Positions 8,118 through 16,646 of a stretch of 35,382 nucleotides of DNA are shown one piece after another (position 1 is the stretch's first letter; each line of letters begins with the position of its first letter). A model generated the notes under the pieces. It worked only from the letters and a program-made list of their open reading frames with translations, was not told where the DNA came from and did no database searches. The stretch comes from Polaribacter sp. IC066 (lineage in GTDB: Bacteria > Bacteroidota > Bacteroidia > Flavobacteriales > Flavobacteriaceae): positions 1 to 35,382 of the forward strand of contig NZ_VORR01000044.1 in NCBI RefSeq assembly GCF_007997085.1, written 5' to 3'. Position numbers and translations under genes: made by a program.

Positions 8118-8138
8118 CAAATCAATTTTAGCATAATA

Positions 8139-9944
8139 ATGAGCATTCAAAATCTTATCGAAACCAAAGTTAAAGAAGCCTTTTTGGCCTTGTATCAAAT
8201 AGAAATTCCGACAGTAGAATTCCAAGCAACTCGCAAGGAATTTGAGGGTGATATTACCGTCGTAGTTTTTCCGTTATTGCGCTATAAAAAAGGAAATCCT
8301 GTTCAGATTGGTGAAGATTTAGGAAAATATATCACAGAAAACATTACTGAAATTACGCGCTACAATGTGGTAAAGGGTTTTCTAAACCTAGTAATTTCTG
8401 ATGCTTTTTATGTGGAATTTTTCAACTCAATGTACACAAATGCTACATATGGTTTTGTTGCGCCAAAGGCGGATGAAAAAGCTGTTTTGGTTGAGTATTC
8501 ATCGCCAAACACCAATAAACCTTTGCATTTAGGGCATGTTCGTAACAATTTATTAGGGTATGCTGTTGCCGAAATTGTAAAAGCCTCTGGTAAAAAAGTA
8601 TACAAAACACAAATCATTAACGATAGAGGAATTCATATCTGCAAATCGATGTTGGCTTGGGAAAAATACGCTCCCAACGGGACTGATGGACAAAAAGAAA
8701 CTCCAAAAACTACCTTAAATCTTGAATTAAGAAAAGGAGATAAATTAGTTGGTAGTTATTATGTAAAGTTTGATCAAGAATATAAGAAAGAAATTGCGCA
8801 CTTAATAGCGGAAGGAAAAACGGAAGAAGAAGCAAAAAAGCAAGCACCCTTAATTTTAGAAGCACAACAAATGCTATTAAAATGGGAAGCTGGAGATGAT
8901 CATGTTGTGACACTTTGGAAAGAAATGAATTCTTGGGTATATACCGGGTTTGATGAAACCTACAAAAATATGGGGGTAGACTTTGATACCTTGTATTTTG
9001 AAAGTAACACGTATTTGTTAGGAAAAGATTTTGTTGAATTAGGTATCGAAAAAGGTGTTTTTTACAAAAAAGAAGATGGCTCTGTTTGGTGCGATCTAAC
9101 CGAAGATGGTTTAGACGAAAAAATTGTTTTGCGTTCAGACGGTACGGCCGTTTATATGACACAAGATATTGGTACGGCAATTCAGCGTGCTAAAGATTTT
9201 CCTGATGTTGGCGGAATGGTATATACCGTTGGTAATGAGCAAGATTATCATTTTCAAGTACTGTTTTTAATCTTGAAAAAATTAGGGTTTGATTGGGCAA
9301 ATCAATTGCATCATTTAAGTTATGGTATGGTAGATTTACCTTCTGGGAAAATGAAATCTAGAGAGGGAACCGTGGTAGATGCTGATGATTTAATGGTTGA
9401 AATGACGAGCACTGCAAAAGAAATCTCTGAAGAACTAGGCAAACTAGACGGATATTCTGACACTGAAAAACAAGATTTATATCACAAAATTGGATTAGGA
9501 GCTTTAAAATATTTTGTTTTAAAGGTAGATCCTAAAAAGAGAATTTTATTCGACCCAAAATCTTCGGTAGATTTTCAAGGAAACACCGGTCCGTTTATAC
9601 AATATACCTACGCAAGAATTCAATCAATCATTAGAAAAGCAGCTTTTGATTATTCACAACCCGTTGCTATTGAATTGCACGAAAAAGAAAAGGAATTATT
9701 AAAACAATTAGAATTATTTCCGGAAATGGTTCAACAAGCCGCCGCCAATTATTCGCCAGCAATCATTGCAAATTATACCTACGACTTGGTAAAAGGGTTT
9801 AATTCTTTTTATCAGAATGTATCTATTTTAGGAGAAGAAAATAAAGATAAAAAAATATTTAGGGTTCGGTTAGCAAAGAAAGTAGCAGATACTATAAAAT
9901 TAGCGTTTTCTTTACTAGGCATTACTGTTCCTGAAAGAATGTAA
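8139..9944 (+). CDS. argS: Arginyl-tRNA synthetase
   Basis: 601 residues. Class I enzyme charging tRNA-Arg with arginine in the cytosol. It has an N-terminal Arg-tRNA-synthetase additional domain (to about residue 110, EFEGDITVVVFPLL). The HIGH-type motif SSPNTNKPLHLGHVRN ends near residue 136. The KMSKS-equivalent GKMKSREGTVVDADDL is near residue 402, with the altered form usual for ArgS. A DALR anticodon-binding domain forms the end (RVRLAKKVADTIKLAFSLLG...PERM). Length matches the family and the frame is intact. The ATG at 8139 follows a short divergent spacer shared with the YkgJ gene. Confidence 0.97.
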   Translation: MSIQNLIETKVKEAFLALYQIEIPTVEFQATRKEFEGDITVVVFPLLRYKKGNPVQIGEDLGKYITENITEITRYNVVKGFLNLVISDAFYVEFFNSMYTNATYGFVAPKADEKAVLVEYSSPNTNKPLHLGHVRNNLLGYAVAEIVKASGKKVYKTQIINDRGIHICKSMLAWEKYAPNGTDGQKETPKTTLNLELRKGDKLVGSYYVKFDQEYKKEIAHLIAEGKTEEEAKKQAPLILEAQQMLLKWEAGDDHVVTLWKEMNSWVYTGFDETYKNMGVDFDTLYFESNTYLLGKDFVELGIEKGVFYKKEDGSVWCDLTEDGLDEKIVLRSDGTAVYMTQDIGTAIQRAKDFPDVGGMVYTVGNEQDYHFQVLFLILKKLGFDWANQLHHLSYGMVDLPSGKMKSREGTVVDADDLMVEMTSTAKEISEELGKLDGYSDTEKQDLYHKIGLGALKYFVLKVDPKKRILFDPKSSVDFQGNTGPFIQYTYARIQSIIRKAAFDYSQPVAIELHEKEKELLKQLELFPEMVQQAAANYSPAIIANYTYDLVKGFNSFYQNVSILGEENKDKKIFRVRLAKKVADTIKLAFSLLGITVPERM

Positions 9945-10043
9945 AAGCGTATCGAAACCCCTGATTAGAGAAGAAATTGTTTGCGAAAAATTAGCAAATA
10001 GAAAATGTATTTGTTAAAAAATTATAAAAGTTTATAAATAAGT

Positions 10044-10181
10044 GCGTTAGGGATTGCAGTGGCATCCTTTTTAGTTTTCAATTGATTCATTAATTAGCAA
10101 AGAATTATTAAATTTGTCTATTACTTGTTTGAGAACACATAAAAACTAAAAAGATAGAACGGAAAGCCCGTTAAAACGCCC
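10044..10181. repeat. Conserved-type intergenic palindromic element
   Basis: Begins GCGTTAGGGATTG and ends GGAAAGCCCG...ACGCCC, with a long inner stem (10064-10078 ATCCTTTTTAGTTTT pairing with 10142-10155 AAAACTAAAAAGAT) around a loop of about 60 bases. From memory, units with these outer words (GCGTTAGGGATTG, GCATCCTTTTT, GATAGA..GGAAAGCCCG, ACGCCC) recur between genes in many Flavobacteriia. This looks like a complete one. Its loop carries TAAATTTG (10109-10116), a possible -7 box for the next gene. Function unknown. Confidence 0.6.
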
Positions 10182-10215
10182 AAAATTTTAGCATTAAAAA
10201 GATAAAAACACGATT

Positions 10216-11604
10216 ATGAAATACGACATCATTATTATTGGAAGTGGACCTGGAGGATATGTAACTGGAATTAGAGCATCTCAGTTAGGCTTTAAAGTTG
10301 CGATTGTAGAGAAAGAATCTTTAGGCGGAATTTGCTTAAACTGGGGTTGTATTCCTACAAAAGCGTTATTAAAATCTGCACAAGTCTATGATTATTTAAA
10401 ACATGTAGATGAATATGGTTTAAAAGCAGAAGCAATTGATAAAGATTTTGGAGCTGTTATTAAAAGAAGTCGTGGTATTGCAGATGGCATGAGCAAAGGT
10501 GTTGCTTTTTTAATGAAGAAAAATAAAATTGACATTTTAAACGGTTTTGGTAAAATTAAAACGGGTAAAAAAGTAGATGTAACTGCCGAAGACGGAAAGG
10601 TAACTGAATATAGCGCAGACAATATTATTATTGCAACAGGATCTCGCTCTAGAGAATTGCCAAATTTACCCCAAGATGGTGTAAAAGTGATCGAATATAG
10701 AAAAGCAATGACGTTGCCAAAGCAACCAAAATCTATGATTGTAGTAGGTTCTGGAGCCATTGGCGTGGAGTTTGCACATTTCTACAACACCATGGGAACA
10801 GCCGTAACTATTGTAGAATTTTTACCAAATTTAGTGCCTGTTGAAGATATCGACGTTTCTAAACAATTTGAGCGCTCTTTCAAAAAAGCAGGAATTAAAG
10901 TAATGACAAATGCTTCGGTTGAGTCTGTAGACACTTCTGGTGAAGGGGTTGTTGCCACTGTAAAAACAAAGAAAGGTGAAATAAAATTAGAAGCAGATAT
11001 CTTATTATCGGCTGTTGGCATCAAGTCAAACATCGAAAACATTGGTTTAGAAGATGTTGGTATTATTGTTGACAGAGATAAAATATTAGTAAATGATTTT
11101 TACCAGACAAATATACCTGGTTATTACGCTATTGGAGATATAACTCCAGGCCAAGCTTTGGCACATGTTGCTTCTGCTGAAGGAATTACTTGTGTAGAAA
11201 AATTAGCAGGTTTGCACACAGAACCGATAGATTACGGAAACGTTCCTGGTTGTACGTATTCTACACCAGAAATTGCATCGGTTGGCATGACGGAAGCAAA
11301 AGCAAGAGAAGCAGGTTATGAATTAAAAGTTGGTAAATTTCCTTTTTCTGCATCTGGTAAAGCAACTGCTGCCGGAACAAAAGATGGTTTTGTAAAAGTT
11401 ATTTTTGATGCAAAATACGGAGAGTGGTTAGGCTGCCATATGATTGGTGCAGGGGTAACAGATATGATTGCAGAAGCAGTTTTAGGAAGAAAACTAGAAA
11501 CTACTGGGCATGAAGTACTAAAAACTATTCACCCCCACCCAACCATGAGTGAAGCTGTAATGGAAGCTGTCGCAGATGCCTATGACGAGGTAATTCACCT
11601 ATAA
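10216..11604 (+). CDS. lpdA: Dihydrolipoyl dehydrogenase
   Basis: 462 residues. FAD-dependent E3 subunit that reoxidises dihydrolipoamide in pyruvate and 2-oxoacid dehydrogenase complexes, passing electrons to NAD+. The FAD-binding GSGPGGYVTGIRA is near residue 9. The redox-active pair is in GGICLNWGCIPTKALL (cysteines near residues 41 and 46). The NAD-binding motif VVGSGAIGVEFAHF is near 176. The second FAD motif is YYAIGDITPG, and the catalytic His-Glu dimer motif is HPHPTMSEAVMEA near the C-terminus. Complete and typical length. No other dehydrogenase subunits adjoin it, so it appears to be a stand-alone lpd copy. The upstream spacer is the palindromic element at 10044-10181. Confidence 0.95.
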   Translation: MKYDIIIIGSGPGGYVTGIRASQLGFKVAIVEKESLGGICLNWGCIPTKALLKSAQVYDYLKHVDEYGLKAEAIDKDFGAVIKRSRGIADGMSKGVAFLMKKNKIDILNGFGKIKTGKKVDVTAEDGKVTEYSADNIIIATGSRSRELPNLPQDGVKVIEYRKAMTLPKQPKSMIVVGSGAIGVEFAHFYNTMGTAVTIVEFLPNLVPVEDIDVSKQFERSFKKAGIKVMTNASVESVDTSGEGVVATVKTKKGEIKLEADILLSAVGIKSNIENIGLEDVGIIVDRDKILVNDFYQTNIPGYYAIGDITPGQALAHVASAEGITCVEKLAGLHTEPIDYGNVPGCTYSTPEIASVGMTEAKAREAGYELKVGKFPFSASGKATAAGTKDGFVKVIFDAKYGEWLGCHMIGAGVTDMIAEAVLGRKLETTGHEVLKTIHPHPTMSEAVMEAVADAYDEVIHL

Positions 11605-11652
11605 ATAGTGTTAATTTACAGAAAAATAATATCAAAAGTATAAATTTTTTAC

Positions 11653-11660
11653 TACTTTTG
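11653..11660 (+). promoter_or_regulatory. -7 box ahead of the HEAT-repeat operon
   Basis: TACTTTTG is a perfect TAnnTTTG match 63 bases upstream of the ATG at 11723. It probably drove the operon HEAT protein - DUF4838 - DUF1573 - LysM before the IS element arrived. Confidence 0.5.
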
Positions 11661-11722
11661 CCCCAGTTACAATATAAATAGTTCCCTCTCTTTAGCGCCA
11701 AATTAACATACAAAACAAATAA

Positions 11723-12604
11723 ATGAGTTTCGTAGAGTGGTTTCTTACTTTTATCTATTAGATAAAAACATTTCCGTTAATAATACAAATTACAATTGTA
11801 TTAACTTTGGCGTTTATGGTTGCTACTTTGGCACTTATGATTACAATTTATACAATAAGAAGGAGACATAACAGGTTGCAAAAAACCTTAAAAAATAGTC
11901 TCCCCGAAATTATTAAATTGTTTAATGATATTTTGTTCACAGACAAAAATTATACGGAACAAGAAATATTTACAAAATTTGAGGAAATAGTAAACGAGGT
12001 AAATAGAGAGTCTTTAGATATTGGAATTGGGGTTCTTGTAGAATATAAAAATGATCATAAAGAATCAGATAAATACCCTCTAATCATTAGTGCATTAAGT
12101 ATTGTAGAGCATTTAGAAAGAAAATTTGATTCACGGTCTAACAGTGAAAAAATTGATGCTTTCCAAGAAGCCTTTGTTTTAGATTTAAATAAATTTGACT
12201 CTAAAATATTAAGATATGCCTACAGTAAAAATAAATTAATTAGAAGTGAAGCTAGAAATTCTCATTTAGCTTTGAGCTCAAATGATCCGTATCGATTTTT
12301 TGATGAATTCGATAAATCTTTGAGTAAATGGGATGAAATTGAGTTGATGCAGTATTTAGAACTTCAAAAAAATAGAGGTAATTTAGAGGGATTAGGAAAA
12401 TGGATTAACTACTCTAAAAACGACTCTCTTGTTGTTTTTCTTATAAAAATGGTAGGCTTCTTTAAACAAAAAGGTATCGATGATATCTTAATAGAAAAGC
12501 TAGAAGACGATAACGAATTAGTTAGAGCTCAGGCAATTTTAACATTAGGAGAATTAAATATTGCTATTATAGAAACGGAATTAATCGAATGTATTATACT
12601 GATA
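11723..12604 (+). pseudogene. HEAT-repeat membrane protein, nonsense and 3'-truncated
   Basis: From the ATG at 11723 the frame reads MSFVEWFLTFIY, then an in-frame TAG at 11759-11761. It continues IKTFPLIIQITIVLTLAFM and on without another break. An N-terminal transmembrane helix is followed by a charged, helical region with a HEAT-like motif near the end (DDNELVRAQAILTLGELN). The longest intact frame starts only at 11807, which would cut the helix. The 3' end is lost: the closing stop is the TAG at 12605-12607, supplied by the end of the IS3 element. Comparable full-length proteins in Flavobacteriia sit beside polysaccharide glycosyltransferase genes; this is from memory. The downstream DUF4838 gene is not its continuation, so the rest has been deleted. 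Confidence 0.75.
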
Positions 12605-12644
12605 TAGGTTGACCTTTTTTTAGGTTAATTTCTTCAATTTTACC

Positions 12645-12710
12645 GAAAGTTATTTCCGTTTTTTTTTTGATGGCCTTTTAATAGGCCAAAAAAAAATCAG
12701 AATAACTTTC
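12645..12710. terminator. Large imperfect hairpin inside the IS 3' end
   Basis: Outer stem GAAAGTTATT (12645-12654) pairs with AATAACTTTC (12701-12710). Inner poly-T/poly-A arms enclose TGGCC/GGCCA around a short loop. It lies between the transposase stop (12746) and the left IS end. It would end transcription leaving the transposase and block transcription entering from the left flank. Confidence 0.65.
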
Positions 12711-12745
12711 TACATTTGGCATTTTAAAATAGTTATTGCAATATA

Positions 12746-13741
12746 CTAAATTAATAAATTTTCCACGTCCTTTTTATTTCTTCTGTAGCATTTATATTTT
12801 ACTGTTGGATTTAGGTGTACCTCCGCTGGTTTTCTTAAGTCTAGGCTAAAATGTGTTCTTAAATTATTGTAAATATATACAGCTTGTTTTGCGGTTTCTT
12901 GTGCTATAGTTGTATTTTTAATTGTTTGTTTTAATCCATATTCATATTTTAAAGTTCTATTAATTCTTTCAGCAATTGCATTTTCATATGGGTCATATTG
13001 TTCTGTCATACTCATTGTAATTCCATTATTTTCAGCAAATTGGGTATATTTAGGGTTGCAGTATTGAAAACCTCTATCTGAATGATGGATGAGTTTTTTA
13101 TTTGGGTATTTCCTATTTTTAATAGCCATTTCGAAGGCTTCAGTACAAAGTGATGTCTTCATATTATTATCAAGTTTATAACCCATAATTTGCTTTGAAT
13201 ATGCATCTCTAACGATTGCTAAATAGTTGTGTCCACTATCTGTTTTAATATATGTTATATCGCTTACCCATAGTTGTTCTGGTCTTGTTGGTACTTTATT
13301 ATGAATAAGATTTTTATACTTTCTAAATTGATGATTAGAGTTAGTTGTTGTTACATAGTTTTTAAGTTTAGGGACTAAAAGATTGTGAAGCCTTAATACA
13401 TCATAAAATTTATCTCTACCGATTTTAATTTCGTGATCTATAAAGTCTTGTTTAAGTTCTGTATAGAGTTTAATTCCACCTGTTCTCATACCCACTTTTT
13501 CACGATATTCCAGCACCATTTCAATGATTTTTTTATCGTTTAACTTTTTGTTTTCTTGGGCTTTACATCTTTTATGGAAGGCTTGTTTACTAATCCCAAA
13601 ACATTGATAGAACCATTTTCTTTTAAACGGTTTTTCTTTTTTAATTCTATCTCTTTTGCTAACCTGCCTGCCGGCAGGCAGGTGTTTTGGGTAACGACTT
13701 TTTTGACAAGTCGACTCCAGTAATAATTTCCATATCTGCAA
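12746..13741 (-). CDS. IS3-family transposase OrfB (DDE domain)
   Basis: The open frame spans 331 codons, but the first 50 or so (through HLPAGRQV) are not family sequence. The genuine product should begin around KKEKPFKRKWFYQCFG, reached by -1 frameshifting from orfA. It contains the HTH_21 region (QAFHKRCKAQENKKLNDKK) and the retroviral-type integrase core. The catalytic residues are Asp in LWVSDITYIKT, Asp in HHSDRGFQY and Glu in NAIAERINRTLKYEYGL. The C-terminal part (NLRTHFSLDLRKPAEVH) is complete and the catalytic domain is intact. With orfA broken and a palindrome inserted ahead of the frameshift site, a normal OrfAB fusion cannot be made from this copy. Confidence 0.85.
   Translation of the reverse strand: MQIWKLLLESTCQKSRYPKHLPAGRQVSKRDRIKKEKPFKRKWFYQCFGISKQAFHKRCKAQENKKLNDKKIIEMVLEYREKVGMRTGGIKLYTELKQDFIDHEIKIGRDKFYDVLRLHNLLVPKLKNYVTTTNSNHQFRKYKNLIHNKVPTRPEQLWVSDITYIKTDSGHNYLAIVRDAYSKQIMGYKLDNNMKTSLCTEAFEMAIKNRKYPNKKLIHHSDRGFQYCNPKYTQFAENNGITMSMTEQYDPYENAIAERINRTLKYEYGLKQTIKNTTIAQETAKQAVYIYNNLRTHFSLDLRKPAEVHLNPTVKYKCYRRNKKDVENLLI
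13636..13642 (-). promoter_or_regulatory. A6G slippery heptamer for -1 frameshifting
   Basis: A-AAA-AAG on the minus strand, at the place where IS3 elements shift from orfA to orfB. If the palindrome upstream were absent, the orfA frame would read SLPKTLAKEIELKK through this site into EKPFKRKWF of orfB. In the present sequence orfA stops at a TAG (13659-13661) before reaching it. Confidence 0.6.
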
Positions 13742-14019
13742 TGATATCCTGTTGAAAGTCTTTTACAAACTCCAGTTCTTCAATACGTTCCTTTAGTTTT
13801 TTAATCTCATCTAATTTACTCATACCCGTGTTTTGTTGCACTAAAGTACTGTATTTTTTGATCCAATACCCAATTGTGGTTCTAGGCACATCATCTTTTT
13901 TTAGAAGCATAATTGGTAGAAATCTGCCAGTTTTGAATTTGGTCAACGACGAATAATTTGAGTTCTAAAGTTGCTTTTTCGTATGTTTTTTTTCGCCAGG
14001 GTTCTTTTTGTGTTTTCAT
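13659..14019 (-). pseudogene. IS3 OrfA (HTH protein), frameshifted
   Basis: The real start is the ATG at 14017-14019 (MKTQKEPWRKKTYEKATLEL), 73 bases upstream of the longest open frame. It reads ISTNYASKK and meets a TGA, because the A-run at 13896-13902 has seven bases. Six would continue as KKDDVPRTTIGYWIKKY, the helix-turn-helix and leucine-zipper region (KKLKERIEELEFVKDFQQDI). The frame ends PKTPACRQAG at a TAG brought into register by the inserted palindrome. So there are two independent lesions, one at each end. Transcript slippage on the A7 run could in principle restore some product. Confidence 0.8.
13662..13683. repeat. Perfect 22-bp GC-rich palindrome inside the transposase
   Basis: The half site ACCTGCCTGCC is followed by its exact complement. 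At 16 of 22 G+C it stands out in this AT-rich element. Removing 20 bases restores a plausible family sequence (SLPKTLAKEIELKK), so it is an insertion. In the orfB frame it encodes LPAGRQ, a peptide I recall turning up as a foreign insertion in many Bacteroidota proteins. Confidence 0.75.
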
Positions 14020-14058
14020 AAGTGACTATAATTAAGTGTTTAATTTTTAGTCAACCTA

Positions 14059-15622
14059 TTTCAGGAAAGTACAAAGTAGACGAATTGATCAACAATTTTG
14101 TTTTACGAGTGATAGTTTGTTTAAATATGTAAACGAAAAAGTAAAACTTACCTATCAAAGTGATAACGCCCTTAACAAATACATGATTTTACCTAATGAC
14201 AACAGTATTGTTTGTACCTGTAGCACTTGTAAAGCCGTTGGTAATTCTACTACTGATGCAGCACCCGCAGTTTTTACTTTTTTAAATAAATTGGCGAAAG
14301 ACAATAAACAATTGTTATTTTTTACAACCGCATACATCACGGTAAAAGAGATACCCAAATTTAACGCCGAATCAAACACAGGTATATTTTATAGCACCAT
14401 TGCTATTCAAAAAGGAATACCTATCAAGGATTCTGAATATTTTAAAAAGTTTGAGAACGATATTAAAAGATGGCGTGCCTATGTAAATAATGTTTATATA
14501 TGGGATTATACGGTAAATTTTGATAATTATTTTGATATTTACCCAACGATTAAAGTAACTCAAAGCAACCTAAAACTATACCAAAAACTAGGCGTAAACG
14601 GTGTTTTCTTGCATGGTAGTGAATATAATTATAGCACATTTCAAGACTTAAAAGCAACCTTATTTGCGAAGCTTTTATGGGATCCGAACATCGACGTAGA
14701 TACCGAAATCAATGTGTATTTTCATCACAGGTTTTCAAAAAAATTAGCCGATATTTTAACCAATTATTACACATTTATAGACAATTCTTTTTTTACAAGC
14801 AACAAAGAGTTGAGTATTTACAGCGGTATTCATCAAACCGTAAGAAAATATTTAGATCCTAAAGTCTTTTTTGACTTTTCTACCGAATTCGATACGCATA
14901 CGCAGGCAAATAAATTTGATAAAGAGTATTTAAAAATTGCCACAGCAATTACTTTTCTTAAATTAGAAATCATGAGAGATTATGGTTTTGGTATTTATGG
15001 CTTTGCTATTCTAAATTCTGATAGCGAGATCATCATAAAAGATGAAGTGGGGCTTTTGTTAGATAAATTAGCAGATTACAGCAGGTCTGCAGACCTAAAA
15101 ACGTATAATGAAGTAAAATATAAAATTGAAGATTATATTAATAGCTGGCGAAAAACGATTTATAAATACCATAAAAGAAAACACTACTTTTATAAAAAAC
15201 CATTCGAAGTTTTATCTAAGTTAGATGAAGATTATACAGATATCACAGTCTTAAATGATGGTGCCTTTGGTCTAAACGATTATATTACAAATTGGCATAT
15301 AAGCTCAATCGATAATTTAGTTTTAAAAATTGATAAAAAAGAGATTTCAAAATCGACTAAAATTACATTCTCGTTTTTACAAGACACAAAACATGCTATT
15401 TACTATCCTAGTGCTATAGAAATATTTAACACAGATTATAAATTAATAAAAAAAATAAGACTTAAATTAGACGCTATTAATCTAGATACCAAAGAAGTAT
15501 CCATACTATTACCCGAAGCTTATGATAACAACCAATTACCAGATATATTTATTGTTAAAGTGAGTAAAAGTACTATTGTTGGCAAAAATGCTTTGGCTTG
15601 CGATGAAATCATATTTAACTAA
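14059..15622 (+). pseudogene. DUF4838 protein lacking its N-terminus
   Basis: The frame is open from the IS boundary (YFRKVQSRRIDQQFCFTSDS...) to 15622, about 520 residues. The first possible start, a TTG at 14117, is not credible. The segment VCTCSTCKAVGNSTTDAAPA, then FLNKLAKDNKQLLFFTTAY, is typical of DUF4838, a family linked to glycoside hydrolase-like proteins. The end forms a beta-rich domain. The missing portion (signal peptide and the alpha-glucuronidase-like N-terminal domain usual in the family) has been lost at the IS junction. Downstream, the DUF1573 gene follows after about 20 bases and LysM after that, so they were one operon. With no promoter and no start, it is unlikely to be functional. 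Confidence 0.75.
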
Positions 15623-15641
15623 AAAGATTAATCTTAGCATA

Positions 15642-16162
15642 ATGAAAAAATATTCTTACTCTTATCACTCGTTCTTTTAATGACCTCTTGCTTTAGAAAG
15701 CCAGATATAGAAAACGTGCGGAAAACAAAAATGGAAATTATAGATCCTGAACGTCATTATTATCCAATATTACGGGGATCAGAATTAACATCAATCTACA
15801 AATTATATAATAGAGGTAATGAGCCTTTAATTATCTACGATGTGCAAGCGTCTTGTGGTTGCATAAATATTGATTTCCCTTCTGAATCTATTGATAAAGA
15901 TGATTTTGGTTTAATCGTAGTAGACTATGATAGTGCCAAAAACATTGGATACGTAGAGTTTTATATAACGATTCTTGCAAACACAGAAAAAGATATTTTT
16001 ACAACCGTAAAATTTGATTTAAACGTAGTTACTTCTCCGCATTATACGCAAGATTATGAAGAGATTTATTTAGAAAGAAGAAAAGCAAAATTAGCTGGTG
16101 AGTTAGAGGGTGATCTAACACAGCAAGGATATTATACAGACGAAACACAAACTATTAGATAA
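15642..16162 (+). pseudogene. DUF1573 lipoprotein with frameshifted signal peptide
   Basis: The expected start ATG (15642-15644) is followed by six A. With seven the frame would read a lipoprotein signal (KIFLLLSLVLLMTSC with the lipobox cysteine) straight into the body. As it stands that ATG reaches a TAA. The body frame is only open from an ATG at 15680, which gives MTSCFRKPDIENV and removes most of the signal. The body (residues 30-120 of the restored protein) is a DUF1573 immunoglobulin-like domain with the usual NRGNEPLIIYDVQASCGC. It ends in a charged tail. Without the signal the protein would stay in the cytosol. A single-base sequencing error cannot be excluded for this lesion alone. 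Confidence 0.7.
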
Positions 16163-16176
16163 TAAATAAAACAACT

Positions 16177-16551
16177 ATGAAAGCAAAATATCAAGGTGTA
16201 TTAGATTTAGGAAAAATTTTAAATATTGATAATGGAGATGTAAAAGAAGAAAATGGCGTTCTACATATTAACGGAACCGCTAAAAACCAATATGAAAAAA
16301 ATCTTCTTTGGGACGAAATAAAAAAAGTTGGTGGCGATAATCCTACAGATATTAAAGCAAATATTAAAGTAGCTGATATTTCTATGTACGCAAAACACAC
16401 CGTACAAAAAGGAGAAACGTTGAGTAAAATTGCAAAACAGTATTATAGCAAACCAATGAAATATACTGTTATTTTTGAGGCAAATAAAGACATCTTAAAA
16501 AATCCTGATGTGATTCATCCAGGTCAAGAATTAGTAATTCCTAATTTGTAG
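16177..16551 (+). CDS. LysM domain protein
   Basis: 124 residues, without an evident signal peptide. Residues about 1-70 form a BON-like alpha/beta region (LHINGTAKNQYEKNLLWDEI), and residues about 72-122 are one LysM domain (HTVQKGETLSKIAKQYY ... IHPGQELVIP). This matches the small YgaU/LysM layout, whose members bind peptidoglycan or act in envelope stress responses. It lies 14 bases after the DUF1573 gene and is the only intact gene of that operon. With the upstream promoter separated by the IS element, its transcription is uncertain. The terminator at 16613-16646 closes the unit. Confidence 0.85.
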   Translation: MKAKYQGVLDLGKILNIDNGDVKEENGVLHINGTAKNQYEKNLLWDEIKKVGGDNPTDIKANIKVADISMYAKHTVQKGETLSKIAKQYYSKPMKYTVIFEANKDILKNPDVIHPGQELVIPNL

Positions 16552-16612
16552 TAATCATTAGTGATCGATTAAACATATTTTTAGTTTGATAAATCCTTTT
16601 AAAATAAAGAAT

Positions 16613-16646
16613 AGCAAGAATTTTTTAAAGAATACCTTGCTTTTTT
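16613..16646 (+). terminator. Terminator of the LysM operon
   Basis: GCAAG (16614-16618) pairs with CTTGC (16636-16640) around a 17-base AT-rich loop and is followed by six T. The stem is short; the position 62 bases after the LysM stop supports it. Confidence 0.5.

Larger units (their letters stand above)
12605..14058 (-). mobile_element. IS3-family insertion sequence, degenerate
   Basis: About 1454 bp. The ends are short inverted repeats: TAGGTTGAC at 12605-12613 and its complement GTCAACCTA at 14050-14058. Transposase genes read on the minus strand: a helix-turn-helix orfA followed by a DDE orfB, with an A6G slippery heptamer at 13636-13642, the usual IS3 layout. No duplicated target longer than two bases is visible at the flanks (CTGATA against TTTCAG), and the two flanks belong to different genes. 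OrfA is frameshifted and a palindrome has been inserted ahead of the slippery site, so the element is probably inactive. Confidence 0.85.

Noticed and set aside
8408..9180. Minus-strand open frames inside argS
   Set aside because: Shadow frames of a strongly conserved gene; their translations show no domain and follow the codon pattern of argS.
10044..10181. Riboswitch ahead of lpdA
   Set aside because: The stem-loop and outer words fit a widespread intergenic repeat rather than any riboswitch class I know, and lpdA is not a usual riboswitch target.
10392..11042. Minus-strand open frames inside lpdA
   Set aside because: Antisense of conserved dehydrogenase codons, rich in Ser, Pro and Phe with no family features.
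14117..15622. DUF4838 gene as an intact gene starting at TTG 14117
   Set aside because: The frame stays open and protein-like back to the IS boundary, no ribosome site or signal peptide is present, and the family N-terminal domain is missing.
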